From NCBI GenBank assembly GCA_050329575.1, contig JBHJOP010000009.1, positions 62,001 to 126,000 on the forward strand: a stretch of 64,000 nucleotides of DNA. The letters are read 5' to 3'. The notes under the pieces are model-generated. The model was given only the letters and a program-made list of their open reading frames with translations, had not been told where the DNA came from and did not search any database. The position numbers and the translations under genes are program-made. Positions within the stretch are counted from its first letter, which is position 1, and the number at the start of each line of letters is the position of its first letter. This document shows, in pieces, positions 15,974-24,388 of the stretch. This stretch comes from JAUXFS01 sp050329575 (lineage in GTDB: Bacteria > Pseudomonadota > Alphaproteobacteria > Rhodospirillales > Defluviicoccaceae).

Positions 15974-17699
15974 GACCGCGCGGCGGGTCGCCTGTCTGTC
16001 CCTCGTCGCGTGTCTTGCGTTCATCGCGATGGCGCAGGCGTCCTCGATCGCGTCGGAGCCCGTCGCGGGGCTCGGCACCCGCCCGTCCGCGGCGGCCGCG
16101 GTCGAGGGCCGCAACCGGGTCGACATCGAGGTCGATCCGCTCACCGTTGTCGATGCCGACTCGTCCGGCGTGCTGACCGTCGAGCAGGGCGGGCTCGGTC
16201 CCGCTCTGTGGCAAGGCACCGATCGGGCGCTGGTGGATGCGTTGCTGCCGCGGCTCCCCGTCGCCGCCGGATCGCCGGCGATGCGCGACCTGATGCGGCG
16301 CTTGTTGCTGTCCGCCGCCGCCGTACCCGCGGGCGAGGCGGTGCCGGGCCGCTTGGCAGCCCTGCGCGCCAACGCGTTGCTGGCGATGGGGGATTTCGGC
16401 GGGGTCGAGGCGCTGCTGGCAGCGACGGCGATGCGGGCCGCCGAGCCCGAGCTCGCGCGCATCCGCATCGACGCACGGTTGCTCGCCGGCGACCACGCCG
16501 GCGCCTGCGCGGTCGCCGGAGAACGATTCAGCGAAGACGCTTCCGTGCTGTGGCAGAAGGTGCTGATTTTTTGCCAGTCGATGGCCGGCGACCACGACAA
16601 GGCCGGCCTCGGGGTGGCGCTGCTCACCGAGATGGGAGAACGGGATCCGGTGTTTGCCAGCCTCGTCGCCGCGCTGGCCGGAGACGAGGCGCGGATCGAC
16701 GCCCTGCCCGCCCCGACACCGCTGTCGCTGGCGATGGCGAGGGCGGCCAAGGTCGGTCTGCCGGAGGATGTCGCCGCGACCGACGATCTGGCGGTGCTCC
16801 GCGCGATCGCGGTCAGCCCCAATGCCCCGTTCGCGGTGCGCCTGGCGGCCGCCGATCGGGCGCAGGCGGGGGGAGCGCTGGACGCCTCAGTCCTTCGGCA
16901 GCTTTACGAGGCCGTCGACGAATCGGCGGTTGCGCGGGGGCATTCCCGGTCGGGCGATGGCGACGACCCGGCCGTCGGCCGCGCGATGCTGTATCGGGCC
17001 GCCGCGGCGGCGCCGACGCCGCAGGCGCGCGGCGAGGCGATCGCACGGGCGCTGCGGACGGGGCGGGCGCAGGGTCGCCACGCGGCGACCGCGTTCGTGT
17101 ACCTGCCCTTGCTTCGGGAGACGGCGCCGTCGCCGGAGACCGTCGACCTCGCCGGCGAGGCGATCCCGGCACTGCTGGTGGTGGGCGAGCCGCAGGCGGC
17201 GGAGAGGTGGCTGGCGTCGTTGAGCGCCGCCGCCGACGACGACAGGCGGGCGGCGGCTCAACGGGTCGCGGTGATGCCACTCGCGCGGCTCGCCTGGGCG
17301 GCCGAGTGGGAAGGCTGGGATCCGGCCGATTTCGCCGCCTGGTGGTCATCGATCCGCGACGGGGACGGGGCCGTCCGGCGGGCGACGCGGATGTTCACCC
17401 TGCTCGAAGCCACCGGGGTGGAGGTTCCCCCATCGCTGTGGGAGCCGCTGCTGTTGGCCGGCTCGGCGGAGGCCCGCGCCGTCGTTCCGGCGCCGGCCCT
17501 CCTTCACCGTCTGGCCCGTTCCGCCGCGGCCGGCCGCGTCGGCGAGACGATTTTGCTGTCGCTGCTCGCACTCGGCAGCGATGGTCCGGCGGCGGCCGAC
17601 CCGCTCACCCTCGATTCGGTGATGTCGAGCCTGACCACCGTCGGTTTCGAGCGCGAGGCGCGCGCGATCGCCATCGAATCGGCGGCGGCGATGCAATGA
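15954..17699 (+). CDS. Large exported alanine-rich protein of unknown function
   Basis: 581 residues from ATG at 15954. The N-terminus has arginines followed by a hydrophobic core (RRVACLSLVACLAFIAMAQA), a probable signal peptide. The rest is Ala/Leu/Arg-rich and reads as repeated helical hairpins, suggesting a solenoid similar to TPR or HEAT proteins, though no single repeat consensus is clean. It overlaps the 46-residue gene by 20 bases and xerD by 4 bases (ATGA), so all three are likely one operon. Its place between aroK and xerD is, from memory, conserved in relatives. No function can be assigned. Confidence 0.82.
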   Translation: MIASRAETARRVACLSLVACLAFIAMAQASSIASEPVAGLGTRPSAAAAVEGRNRVDIEVDPLTVVDADSSGVLTVEQGGLGPALWQGTDRALVDALLPRLPVAAGSPAMRDLMRRLLLSAAAVPAGEAVPGRLAALRANALLAMGDFGGVEALLAATAMRAAEPELARIRIDARLLAGDHAGACAVAGERFSEDASVLWQKVLIFCQSMAGDHDKAGLGVALLTEMGERDPVFASLVAALAGDEARIDALPAPTPLSLAMARAAKVGLPEDVAATDDLAVLRAIAVSPNAPFAVRLAAADRAQAGGALDASVLRQLYEAVDESAVARGHSRSGDGDDPAVGRAMLYRAAAAAPTPQARGEAIARALRTGRAQGRHAATAFVYLPLLRETAPSPETVDLAGEAIPALLVVGEPQAAERWLASLSAAADDDRRAAAQRVAVMPLARLAWAAEWEGWDPADFAAWWSSIRDGDGAVRRATRMFTLLEATGVEVPPSLWEPLLLAGSAEARAVVPAPALLHRLARSAAAGRVGETILLSLLALGSDGPAAADPLTLDSVMSSLTTVGFEREARAIAIESAAAMQ

Positions 17700-18652
17700 C
17701 CATCACCGGCGATTCCGCTCGGCCGTCGTCGTCACGCCACATCGAGGCGTTCCTGGAGATGCTGCTTGCCGAGCGCGGCGCCGCCCGCAACACCGTCGAA
17801 TCCTACCGGCGCGACCTCCAGGACCTCTCCGCGCACCTCCACCGCTTCGGTGCCGTGCCGGAAACGGCCGACACGTCGATGGTGCGGGGCTATCTGTCGT
17901 CGCAGGCCGAGGCGGGCATGTCGCCACGGACGAGCGCCCGGCGGCTCTCGGCGTTCCGCCAGTTCTTCCGGTTTCTGGTCGCCGAGGACATCCGGTCCGA
18001 CGATCCGACGGCGGCGATCGACAGCCCCCGCCAGGATCGGCCGCTGCCCAAGTATCTCGGCGAGGACGAAGTCGAACACCTGCTCGCCGCGGCGCGGCGG
18101 CGCCCCGGCTCCGACGGCATCCGTGTCACCGCGTTGATGGAGGTGCTCTACGCCACCGGACTGCGCGCCTCCGAGCTCACCGGGCTGCCGCTGTCGGCCC
18201 TGGCACGCGACGACCCGCTGCTGGTTGTGCGGGGCAAGGGCGACAAGGAACGGATGGTGCCGCTGACCGATGCGGCGGTGGCGGCCCTCGCCGCCTATAC
18301 CTCGGTGCGCGACTCGTTCATTCCCCCGAGCCGCCGGGCGGCGGGGTCGCCGTGGCTGTTTCCGTCGCGGTCGCGCCAAGGCCACCTGACCCGGGTCCGC
18401 TTCGCCCAGCTGCTCAAGGAGCTGGCGGTCGATGCCGGCCTCGATCCCGCCCGGGTCTCGCCGCACGTGCTGCGCCATTCTTTCGCCAGTCACCTGCTCG
18501 CCCATGGCGCCGATCTGCGCAGCCTTCAGCAGATGCTGGGGCACGCCGACATCGGCACCACCCAGATCTACACCCACGTCCTCGACGCCCGGCTGCAGGC
18601 GCTGGTGCGGCAATCCCATCCACTGGCCCGCCGACGCCCTCGCGGCGAGTGA
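17696..18652 (+). CDS. xerD: Tyrosine recombinase XerD-like
   Basis: 318 residues. N-terminal SAM-like core-binding domain (1-95) and C-terminal catalytic domain. The catalytic set is complete: Arg in ATGLRASELTGLPL, Lys in VVRGKGDKERMVPL, HxxR in SPHVLRHSFASHLL, His in LGHADIGTT and the nucleophile Tyr in IYTHV. With XerC it resolves chromosome dimers at dif at the septum. XerD is favoured over XerC by gene context and the HVLRHSFASHLL segment, though the two are easily confused. No phage or island context surrounds it. Confidence 0.93.
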   Translation: MTITGDSARPSSSRHIEAFLEMLLAERGAARNTVESYRRDLQDLSAHLHRFGAVPETADTSMVRGYLSSQAEAGMSPRTSARRLSAFRQFFRFLVAEDIRSDDPTAAIDSPRQDRPLPKYLGEDEVEHLLAAARRRPGSDGIRVTALMEVLYATGLRASELTGLPLSALARDDPLLVVRGKGDKERMVPLTDAAVAALAAYTSVRDSFIPPSRRAAGSPWLFPSRSRQGHLTRVRFAQLLKELAVDAGLDPARVSPHVLRHSFASHLLAHGADLRSLQQMLGHADIGTTQIYTHVLDARLQALVRQSHPLARRRPRGE

Positions 18653-18733
18653 TCCCGTCCCCTGCGCGGCATCGGCCGCGGTCCACGCCGGCCGGAAAAC
18701 GTGCTACGCTCGCCGCCGTCTCGGGAGGCGCCG

Positions 18734-19987
18734 ATGCCAACAGTGATCGCTGCCGGCGGGATTGCGGCGCTGCTGCGCCCGGGCATGCGTGTCTACGCGC
18801 CCGGCTTGTCCGGCGAATCGCCCCTGCTCGTCGACGCCTTGCGCGCCGACCCGGAGCGCTGCGCCGGTGTCCGCTTCGTCGGCGTCTGGCTCCCGGGCTA
18901 CAACGAGGTCGACTACGCCGGCCTGCACCCGTCGGCGCGCGCCACCGCCTTCTTCGTCGGGCCGGCGCTTCGCGCATCGTTCGTCGCCGGTCGGATCGAC
19001 TACCTGCCGATGTCCTACTTCGCCATCTACGCCTACCTGCGCGACCGCGCGCCCGTCGATCTCGCGCTTCTGCAGGTCGCGCCGCCCGATCCGTTCGGCC
19101 GTTGCAGTCTCGGCGTCGCCAACGATTTCACGCCGGCGATGCTCGACAAGGCGGCCTGCACGGTGGCCCACGTCAATCCGGAGATGCCGCGCACGGTCGG
19201 CGCCGCCACCGTCCGCTTCGAGGACCTCGACTACGTGGTCGAGGCGCCTCACCCGCTGCTCGGTGGCGACGACGGCATCGACCCGGCCTTCGCGGCGATC
19301 GGCCGCCACCTCGCCACCCTGGTGCCCGACGGGGCCACCCTCGAGGTCGGCGTCGGCAAGGTTCAAGGCGTGCTGGCGGCGCTCTGCGGCCACCGCGACC
19401 TGCGGCTGCACACCGGCGCGTTCTCCGATCCGCTGCTGCGGCTGGCGGAGAGCGGCGCCCTCGCCGATCGGGACGCGGCGGTCACCGCCGGCGTCGCCTG
19501 GGGAAGCGAGGCCCTCTACGCCTTCGTCGCCGACAATCCGCGGTTCTGCTTCGCCCCCGTCGGCGCCACCCACGCCGTCACCACGCTCGCGGCGATCGAT
19601 CGCTTCATCGCCGTCAACGCGGTGATCGAGGTCGATCTGCTCGGCCAGGCCAATGCCGAGATGATCGACGGTCGCCAGGTCAGCAGCGCCGGCGGCATCA
19701 CCGATTTCATGCGCGGCGCCCGGCTGTCGCCGGGCGGGCTCGCCGTCGTCGCGCTGCCTGCGACCACCAAGGGCGGAACGGTGTCGCGAATCGTGCCCCG
19801 GCTCGACGCGGGCACCGCCGTCAGCGTCGCCCGTGCCGACATGCAGGTGGTGGTGACCGAGCACGGTATCGCCGATCTGCGCGACCGATCGGTGGACGCT
19901 CGCGCGGAGGCGCTGATTGCCGTCGCCGCACCCGCGTTCCGCGACCGCCTCGCCGCCGCATGGCGCGACCGCCGCGCGCGCATGTAG
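18734..19987 (+). CDS. Acetyl-CoA hydrolase/transferase family protein
   Basis: 417 residues. The C-terminal half matches the acetyl-CoA hydrolase/transferase C domain: SAGGITDFMRGARLSPGG, TKGGTVSRIVPRLD and VTEHGIADLRDRSVDARAE. The N-terminal half retains the family-I CoA-transferase fold. In true transferases the catalytic glutamate lies in a segment like GIGxxPxAV; here the equivalent is LEVGVGKVQGVLAAL, so substrate and activity are uncertain. ATG at 18734 follows GGGAGG. It stands alone between xerD and a convergent sirB1-like gene. Confidence 0.85.
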   Translation: MPTVIAAGGIAALLRPGMRVYAPGLSGESPLLVDALRADPERCAGVRFVGVWLPGYNEVDYAGLHPSARATAFFVGPALRASFVAGRIDYLPMSYFAIYAYLRDRAPVDLALLQVAPPDPFGRCSLGVANDFTPAMLDKAACTVAHVNPEMPRTVGAATVRFEDLDYVVEAPHPLLGGDDGIDPAFAAIGRHLATLVPDGATLEVGVGKVQGVLAALCGHRDLRLHTGAFSDPLLRLAESGALADRDAAVTAGVAWGSEALYAFVADNPRFCFAPVGATHAVTTLAAIDRFIAVNAVIEVDLLGQANAEMIDGRQVSSAGGITDFMRGARLSPGGLAVVALPATTKGGTVSRIVPRLDAGTAVSVARADMQVVVTEHGIADLRDRSVDARAEALIAVAAPAFRDRLAAAWRDRRARM

Positions 19988-20016
19988 CCGCTGGCGCGCG
20001 GGTCGCGTCCCGCGGG

Positions 20017-20847
20017 TCAGTGCAGTCGGGCGCGCAACTGGCGCAGCAGATCTTCGACGCGCGGGATCTCCGCGACCCCGATGCCACCCGCCAGCAGCCG
20101 CTCGAGAAGGGTGATCGCCGTTTTCAGGTTGCCGAGCCGATGATGCAGCACCGCCGCCTCGCACCACAACCCGGTGCGCCGAGGCGCGATCGCGGTCATC
20201 GTCTCCAGCACCGCGCACGCCCGAATGGGATCGTCGTCGTGCAGCGCGCGCAGCTTGATGTTGTTCTGCAGCCGGACCAGGATGTCACGATCCGGGACCG
20301 GTGCATGGTGCACCGGTTCGAGCTTCGCGTCGGTGCCGTGAAGCTCCCGGAGCCGTCGACGCAGGTCCTCGGCGGTCATCGCCCGGCCCTGGTGAAACGG
20401 ATCGATGATCGCCCTCTGCCCGCGCGCCTCGATCCGGACCAGGAAATGGGAGGGGAAGCCGAGGCCGACGATGTCCCACCCACAGGCGCGCGCGGCGTGG
20501 ATGTAGAGGATGCCGAGGGTGACCGGCAGCCCCCGTCGGCGGTCGATGACATCGATCAGGTTGGCGTTGCGGACATCCTCGTAGGTCTCCTGGTCGCCGC
20601 GGTAGCGGTGCCGCTCGACAAGGACCCTGCGCAGCAGGGCGACCCGGCCCGCGAGGCCGGATGCGGTCCCAGCTGCCGCCGCCGCCTCCGCTGCGAGCGC
20701 CGCCAGATAGTCGCGATAGCGGTCGATCTCGGCCCCTGGCCGATCGGCGGCGGCAAGCAGAAGCGCGGTCTCGGCGAGGTCGAGCGCGACGTCGTCCCGG
20801 TCGCCGATGTCACGCAGCGCGCGCAGGATCTCAGAGCGGCGCGACAC
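20017..20847 (-). CDS. sirB1: SirB1 family protein (transglutaminase-like with TPR)
   Basis: 276 residues, starting at GTG 20847. Residues about 35-190 form the SirB1/UPF0162 transglutaminase-like fold, recognisable by NLIDVIDRRRGLPVTLGILY, FPSHFLVRIEARG and IIDPFHQGRAM. The last 80 residues form tetratricopeptide-like helices (IKLRALHDDDPIRACAVLETM). The usual Cys-His-Asp triad of transglutaminases is not evident, as in most of the family, so a binding rather than catalytic role is likely. It lies 60 bases after the SDR gene on the same strand. Confidence 0.88.
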   Translation of the reverse strand: MSRRSEILRALRDIGDRDDVALDLAETALLLAAADRPGAEIDRYRDYLAALAAEAAAAAGTASGLAGRVALLRRVLVERHRYRGDQETYEDVRNANLIDVIDRRRGLPVTLGILYIHAARACGWDIVGLGFPSHFLVRIEARGQRAIIDPFHQGRAMTAEDLRRRLRELHGTDAKLEPVHHAPVPDRDILVRLQNNIKLRALHDDDPIRACAVLETMTAIAPRRTGLWCEAAVLHHRLGNLKTAITLLERLLAGGIGVAEIPRVEDLLRQLRARLH

Positions 20848-20907
20848 GCGGCAAGGCCTCCGCGACGCCCGGCCGGCGGGCGACCGGCCGTCGCTCCGGT
20901 CCGGGGC

Positions 20908-21696
20908 TCATCCCGATCGCCCGCCGAACAGGCGCACCGCCGCGCCGATCGTGCCGGCGACCAGCCGGCGCGGCGCCAGCAACGGGCCGAGGCCGAGCTG
21001 ATTGATGAACCCGGTGACGTGGACGCTGCGCCCGCCGAGCGCCGCCAGCCCTTGCCGGGCGACCGATGCGGGGTCGGTCGCGCCCGGCACGCTGCCGCTC
21101 TCGTAGCCGGCGCGGGTGCCGAACGCCGTCCGCGTCGCGCCCGGGCAGAGGGCCAACACGTCGACCGGGCGGTCGCGCAGTTCTTCGGCCAGTGCTTCCG
21201 CGAAGTGGAGGTCGAACGCCTTGCTCGCCGCGTAGGTGGCGAAGAACGGTACCGGCGCGAACGCCGCCGTACTGGAGACGATGATCACGCCGCCCCGCCG
21301 GCGTCCTTTCCGCGCCCGGGCGATGATGCCGGGCAGAAGCCCGCGGGTCAGTGCCACCACCGCCACGACGTTGACCATCACCGTCTCCCGCTCCGCCTCC
21401 GGAGCGTTGTCGATCACCGCGCCGAGACGGCCGGTGCCGGCGTTGTTGATCAGGAGATCGATTCCGAACCGCTCGGCACGATCGATCAGCGTCTGCACCG
21501 CCGCCTCGTCGCCGAGATCGGCGACCATCGTCTCGACGGTGCGACCCACGCGGGCGAGCGCCGACTGCGCCGCGGCGAGCTTGTCCGCGTCACGCCCGGT
21601 GAGCAGCAGATCAGTGGTCTTCGGCAGTTCCGCGGCGAACGCGGCGCCGATGCCGCTGGTCGCGCCGGTCACCAGGGCTCTTCGGAATGAACGCAT
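20908..21696 (-). CDS. Short-chain dehydrogenase/reductase
   Basis: 262 residues, classical SDR. NAD(P)-binding TGATSGIGAAFA near residue 10, structural NNAGTG, the catalytic serine in VIIVSSTAAF, and YAASK with catalytic Tyr and Lys about 13 residues later. Arginines after the second strand (LTGRDADKL) favour NADPH. The C-terminal part (GGRSVHVTGFINQ) resembles members annotated as DltE-like or acyl-chain oxidoreductases, but the substrate cannot be told. It is divergent from the PhyH gene over about 180 bases. Confidence 0.92.
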   Translation of the reverse strand: MRSFRRALVTGATSGIGAAFAAELPKTTDLLLTGRDADKLAAAQSALARVGRTVETMVADLGDEAAVQTLIDRAERFGIDLLINNAGTGRLGAVIDNAPEAERETVMVNVVAVVALTRGLLPGIIARARKGRRRGGVIIVSSTAAFAPVPFFATYAASKAFDLHFAEALAEELRDRPVDVLALCPGATRTAFGTRAGYESGSVPGATDPASVARQGLAALGGRSVHVTGFINQLGLGPLLAPRRLVAGTIGAAVRLFGGRSG

Positions 21697-21833
21697 CTCG
21701 CTGCCTCACCGAACAAGGGGACGCTACGGGCCGTTTCGCCCGCTCACCGGGTTAGATGTGGGAGCGGCGGCCGATGGTTGCACCCGCGCGGGGGCGGAGA
21801 ATGCGAAAAGTCCGTTTAACGAGAGGGTGGGCA

Positions 21834-21842
21834 TGATATAAT
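21834..21842 (+). promoter_or_regulatory. Extended -10 promoter element
   Basis: TG at 21834-21835, one base, then a perfect TATAAT at 21837-21842 in an otherwise GC-rich region; upstream TTTAA at 21815-21819 is a weak -35. Transcription would begin near 21849, only 2 bases before an in-frame GTG (21851) and 29 before ATG (21878) of the PhyH gene. Confidence 0.55.
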
Positions 21843-21877
21843 CGCATAAAGTGCGCAACCCGGCGTCCGAGCACCTG

Positions 21878-22759
21878 ATGATCGTGAGCAGCGGCTTGGC
21901 GACCGACCGCCTCGCGGCGCGCCCGCAACTGGACGCCGCGCTCCGGGATTTCCACAGCCGGGGCTTCGCCGTCGTCAAGGGCGTGTTCGCGGCCGACGAG
22001 GTCGCCCGTGTGGCCGCCGCCTTCGACCGCCTCTATGCCCAGGGCCTCCGGCACCGCCGCAGCTACCGCCACGGCAATCTGTTTTTCCGCATCGCCGAGG
22101 ACGCCCGCCTCGGCCGCATCGTGCGCTACCTTCAGTGGCCGAGCTATGTCGATCCGGTGCTCGACGCGATCCGCCTCGATCCGAGGATGCTGGCGATCGT
22201 GCGGCCGCTGATCGGCCCCGACGTCAAGCAGATCATCAACCAGTTGCACTGGAAGCCACCCGGCGCCGCGGCGGTGGAGTTCGGTTATCATCAGGACATC
22301 CGCTTCCGGCGGCCGCGCAGCGCCTATCGGAACCCGGCGGAGTCCTATGTGCAGACCGGCCTCGCGATCGATCCCCACCGCATCGACAACGGAGCGATGG
22401 TCCTCTATCCCGGCAGTCACCGGCTCGGCGAGCTGGCCCTGGGCAACGGCCGGGTGATGGAGACGCCGCTCCGTCCGGACGACCTGATCGCGGTCGGACT
22501 CGATCCCGGCGCCGCCGTCACCCTCGATCTGGATCCCGGCGACGTGGCCCTCTGGCACCTCTACACCGTGCACGGCTCCGGCGCCAACCACTCGGCCATC
22601 GACCGCCGCCTCTACATCAGCGGCTACGTCCGGGCGGACAGCTGCGATCGCGGCGCGTGGACGTTCCGCGACGGTCGACCGGTGCCGCTCGGCGCGCCGG
22701 TGCTGATCCACTACGAGGATCTCCACGTCCGGCCGGACCCGCACTACGTCGACGACTGA
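21878..22759 (+). CDS. Phytanoyl-CoA dioxygenase (PhyH) family protein
   Basis: 293 residues from ATG at 21878, or 302 from GTG at 21851. Fe(II)/2-oxoglutarate dioxygenase fold. The iron ligands are visible as HxD in FGYHQDIRFRR and a distal His in YTVHGSGANHS, with the oxoglutarate-binding Arg in RRLYISGY. FHSRGFAVVKGVFAADEV at the N-terminus is the usual PhyH opening. Substrates in the family range from phytanoyl-CoA to ectoine and halogenated natural products; nothing nearby indicates which applies. Its own strong promoter element lies just upstream, so it is probably monocistronic. Confidence 0.9.
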   Translation: MIVSSGLATDRLAARPQLDAALRDFHSRGFAVVKGVFAADEVARVAAAFDRLYAQGLRHRRSYRHGNLFFRIAEDARLGRIVRYLQWPSYVDPVLDAIRLDPRMLAIVRPLIGPDVKQIINQLHWKPPGAAAVEFGYHQDIRFRRPRSAYRNPAESYVQTGLAIDPHRIDNGAMVLYPGSHRLGELALGNGRVMETPLRPDDLIAVGLDPGAAVTLDLDPGDVALWHLYTVHGSGANHSAIDRRLYISGYVRADSCDRGAWTFRDGRPVPLGAPVLIHYEDLHVRPDPHYVDD

Positions 22760-22780
22760 GAGGCGTGCCGCCGCGCGCGC

Positions 22781-23407
22781 TCAGTCGGGGTTCCAGCCGG
22801 CCCGCCAGGCGTCGAGGAGCACCACGTCTGCGGGGTGGCCGTTGTCACGGAACCACGAATCGACGGCATAGACGTGCCCGGTGGCGATCTCGACGACGGT
22901 GGCGGTGAAGTGCGGAACGCCGTCGCTGAGGATCACCAGCCGCGTCGCGTGGGCGCCGCGTCGGTGCCAGCGCAGCAAGCCGTCCGCCTCCAGCATGCCG
23001 AGCAGGGTGTGGGTGTTGGACGCCTCGTCGACGCAATCGAGCTGGCCGGACCGAAACATCCCCTTGATGGTGCCGCCGATGTCGCCGCTGGTGCCGGCCT
23101 TGGTGCCGGCCTTTCGTTCGAAGGCGCCGACGGCCGCGGCGATGCCGTCGCGCTCGCTTGCCGCGTCGGCTGCCGGCGCACCGAGCGGGTCGGTGATCGC
23201 CGCCCACTCCACGTCGTCGAACCCGAGGACCTTGATCGTCTTGCAGGTGTTGTCGCGGCAGTAGGCGAAGCGCGCCGGGGTCGGATCGTCGATCCCGGTC
23301 TCGGGGAGCGGCGGGGTGCCGCAGCCGCCGAGCAACAGGGAGGCCACCGCCGCCGTCGCCACCGGACGCCGGCGAAGCGTGGCCCGATATCGTGCCGACA
23401 ATGGCAT
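22781..23407 (-). CDS. Predicted lipoprotein of unknown function
   Basis: 208 residues from ATG at 23407. The arginine-rich start is followed by a hydrophobic stretch ending in the lipobox LLLGGC, so it is predicted to be lipidated and periplasmic. The mature domain has a pair of nearby cysteines (YCRDNTCKTIK), then DVEWAAI, CVDEASNTHTLL and HFTATVVEIATGHVYAVDSW. The Cys at DCVDEASNT with later His and Asp resembles a papain-like arrangement, which is speculation. It lies 27 bases after the glycerophosphodiesterase gene on the same strand. Confidence 0.8.
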   Translation of the reverse strand: MPLSARYRATLRRRPVATAAVASLLLGGCGTPPLPETGIDDPTPARFAYCRDNTCKTIKVLGFDDVEWAAITDPLGAPAADAASERDGIAAAVGAFERKAGTKAGTSGDIGGTIKGMFRSGQLDCVDEASNTHTLLGMLEADGLLRWHRRGAHATRLVILSDGVPHFTATVVEIATGHVYAVDSWFRDNGHPADVVLLDAWRAGWNPD

Positions 23408-23433
23408 CCCTCCCGTTCCGTGGCGGCGGCGGA

Positions 23434-24210
23434 TCAGCCGATCCGCTCGGGATAATCGCTGAACACCGCCTCGACCCCCCAGGCGAAGAGCATCCGTGCC
23501 GTTGCGCTCTCGTTGACCGTGTAGCACCGGAGCGCGCAGCCTGCGGCGAGCACCTCCCGCGCCTGCTCGCGGGTGAGCGCGCCGGCGTCACAGTGGAGGC
23601 CGTCGCAGCCGAGGTCCTCCAGCCGCCTCCGCCAGTCGGAGGGGATCGCCCCGACCAGCAACGCAGCGGGATACTGGGGCGCCAGTCGCGTCGCCGTCGC
23701 CATCGACGCCGCCCGGAAGCTCGAGATCAGCGGAGGCGGCAGGATCGCCGGCCATTCGGCCTTCAGGATGCGGATCACCGCCTCGGCGGTCTCGACTTCG
23801 CGGCCGGGATCGGGCTTGATCTCGACGTTCGCGCCGAGCCCCAGTTCCCCCAGCGTCGCGATCGTCTCGCCGAGGGTGGGGATGCGTTCGCCGCGGAAGG
23901 CAGCTGCGAACCAGCCGCCGGCATCGAGTGCCTTCAGCGTCGCCAAGTCCTGCTCCGCCAGCCGCCCGCGGCCGTCGGTGGTTCGCTCCAGCGTCTCGTC
24001 ATGAAACAGCACGACCGCACCGTCGCGGCTGAGCTTGGCATCGAACTCCACCCATCGCGTCCCCAATGCCGCCGCGGCACGAACGGCGGCGAGCGTGTTC
24101 TCGGGCGCGTGGCCGGCGGCGCCGCGATGACCGATCACTCTCGCTGTCCGCACGGCCCGCCCTCGCTCCTCCGCCCCTGGCTCTCCGGCCCCCCGAGGCT
24201 CGGCGGTCAC
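23434..24210 (-). CDS. ugpQ: Glycerophosphodiester phosphodiesterase
   Basis: 258 residues. Hydrolyses glycerophosphodiesters to glycerol-3-phosphate and an alcohol. The GDPD motifs are complete: VIGHRGAAGHAPENT, WVEFDAKLSRDG, VLFHDETLERTTDG, the metal ligand in ANVEIKPD, and a C-terminal RCYTVNE with FSDYPERI. No signal peptide, so cytoplasmic like UgpQ. The start is GTG at 24210, whose GTGA overlaps the stop of the 43-residue lipoprotein gene, a sign of translational coupling. No glycerol-3-phosphate transporter genes are nearby. Confidence 0.93.
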   Translation of the reverse strand: MTAEPRGAGEPGAEERGRAVRTARVIGHRGAAGHAPENTLAAVRAAAALGTRWVEFDAKLSRDGAVVLFHDETLERTTDGRGRLAEQDLATLKALDAGGWFAAAFRGERIPTLGETIATLGELGLGANVEIKPDPGREVETAEAVIRILKAEWPAILPPPLISSFRAASMATATRLAPQYPAALLVGAIPSDWRRRLEDLGCDGLHCDAGALTREQAREVLAAGCALRCYTVNESATARMLFAWGVEAVFSDYPERIG

Positions 24211-24338
24211 GGATCGCGACGCTGGTCGAGGAACCGGAAATCGTCATCGGAGCGATCCCGCGCCGGCTCGCACGCCGCCGTCAACCCTGCAATCGCGAAA
24301 ATGAGACAAAGCAGCATCGCCGAGTGCCGTCGTTTCAT
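24207..24338 (-). CDS. Small predicted lipoprotein, 43 residues
   Basis: ATG at 24338 follows AGGGA at 8 bases. The translation begins MKRRHSAMLLCLIFAIAGLT and continues AAC, a good lipobox (LTAAC), giving a mature peptide of only about 20 residues rich in Asp and Arg. Its stop overlaps the GTG start of ugpQ. It could be a small outer-membrane lipoprotein like entericidin-type peptides, or a leader whose main effect is coupling; neither can be shown. It lies 50 bases downstream of accA. Confidence 0.65.
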   Translation of the reverse strand: MKRRHSAMLLCLIFAIAGLTAACEPARDRSDDDFRFLDQRRDP

Positions 24339-24388
24339 GGCCAAATCCCTGTCTCTCGTCGTGGGCCCTGCCGCGCAGTCCAGCGCCC

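Noticed and set aside
18352..21690. 1112-residue plus-strand open frame crossing xerD, the CoA-transferase-like gene, sirB1 and the SDR
   Set aside because: Runs through four supported genes in wrong frames or strands; arginine-rich artefact.
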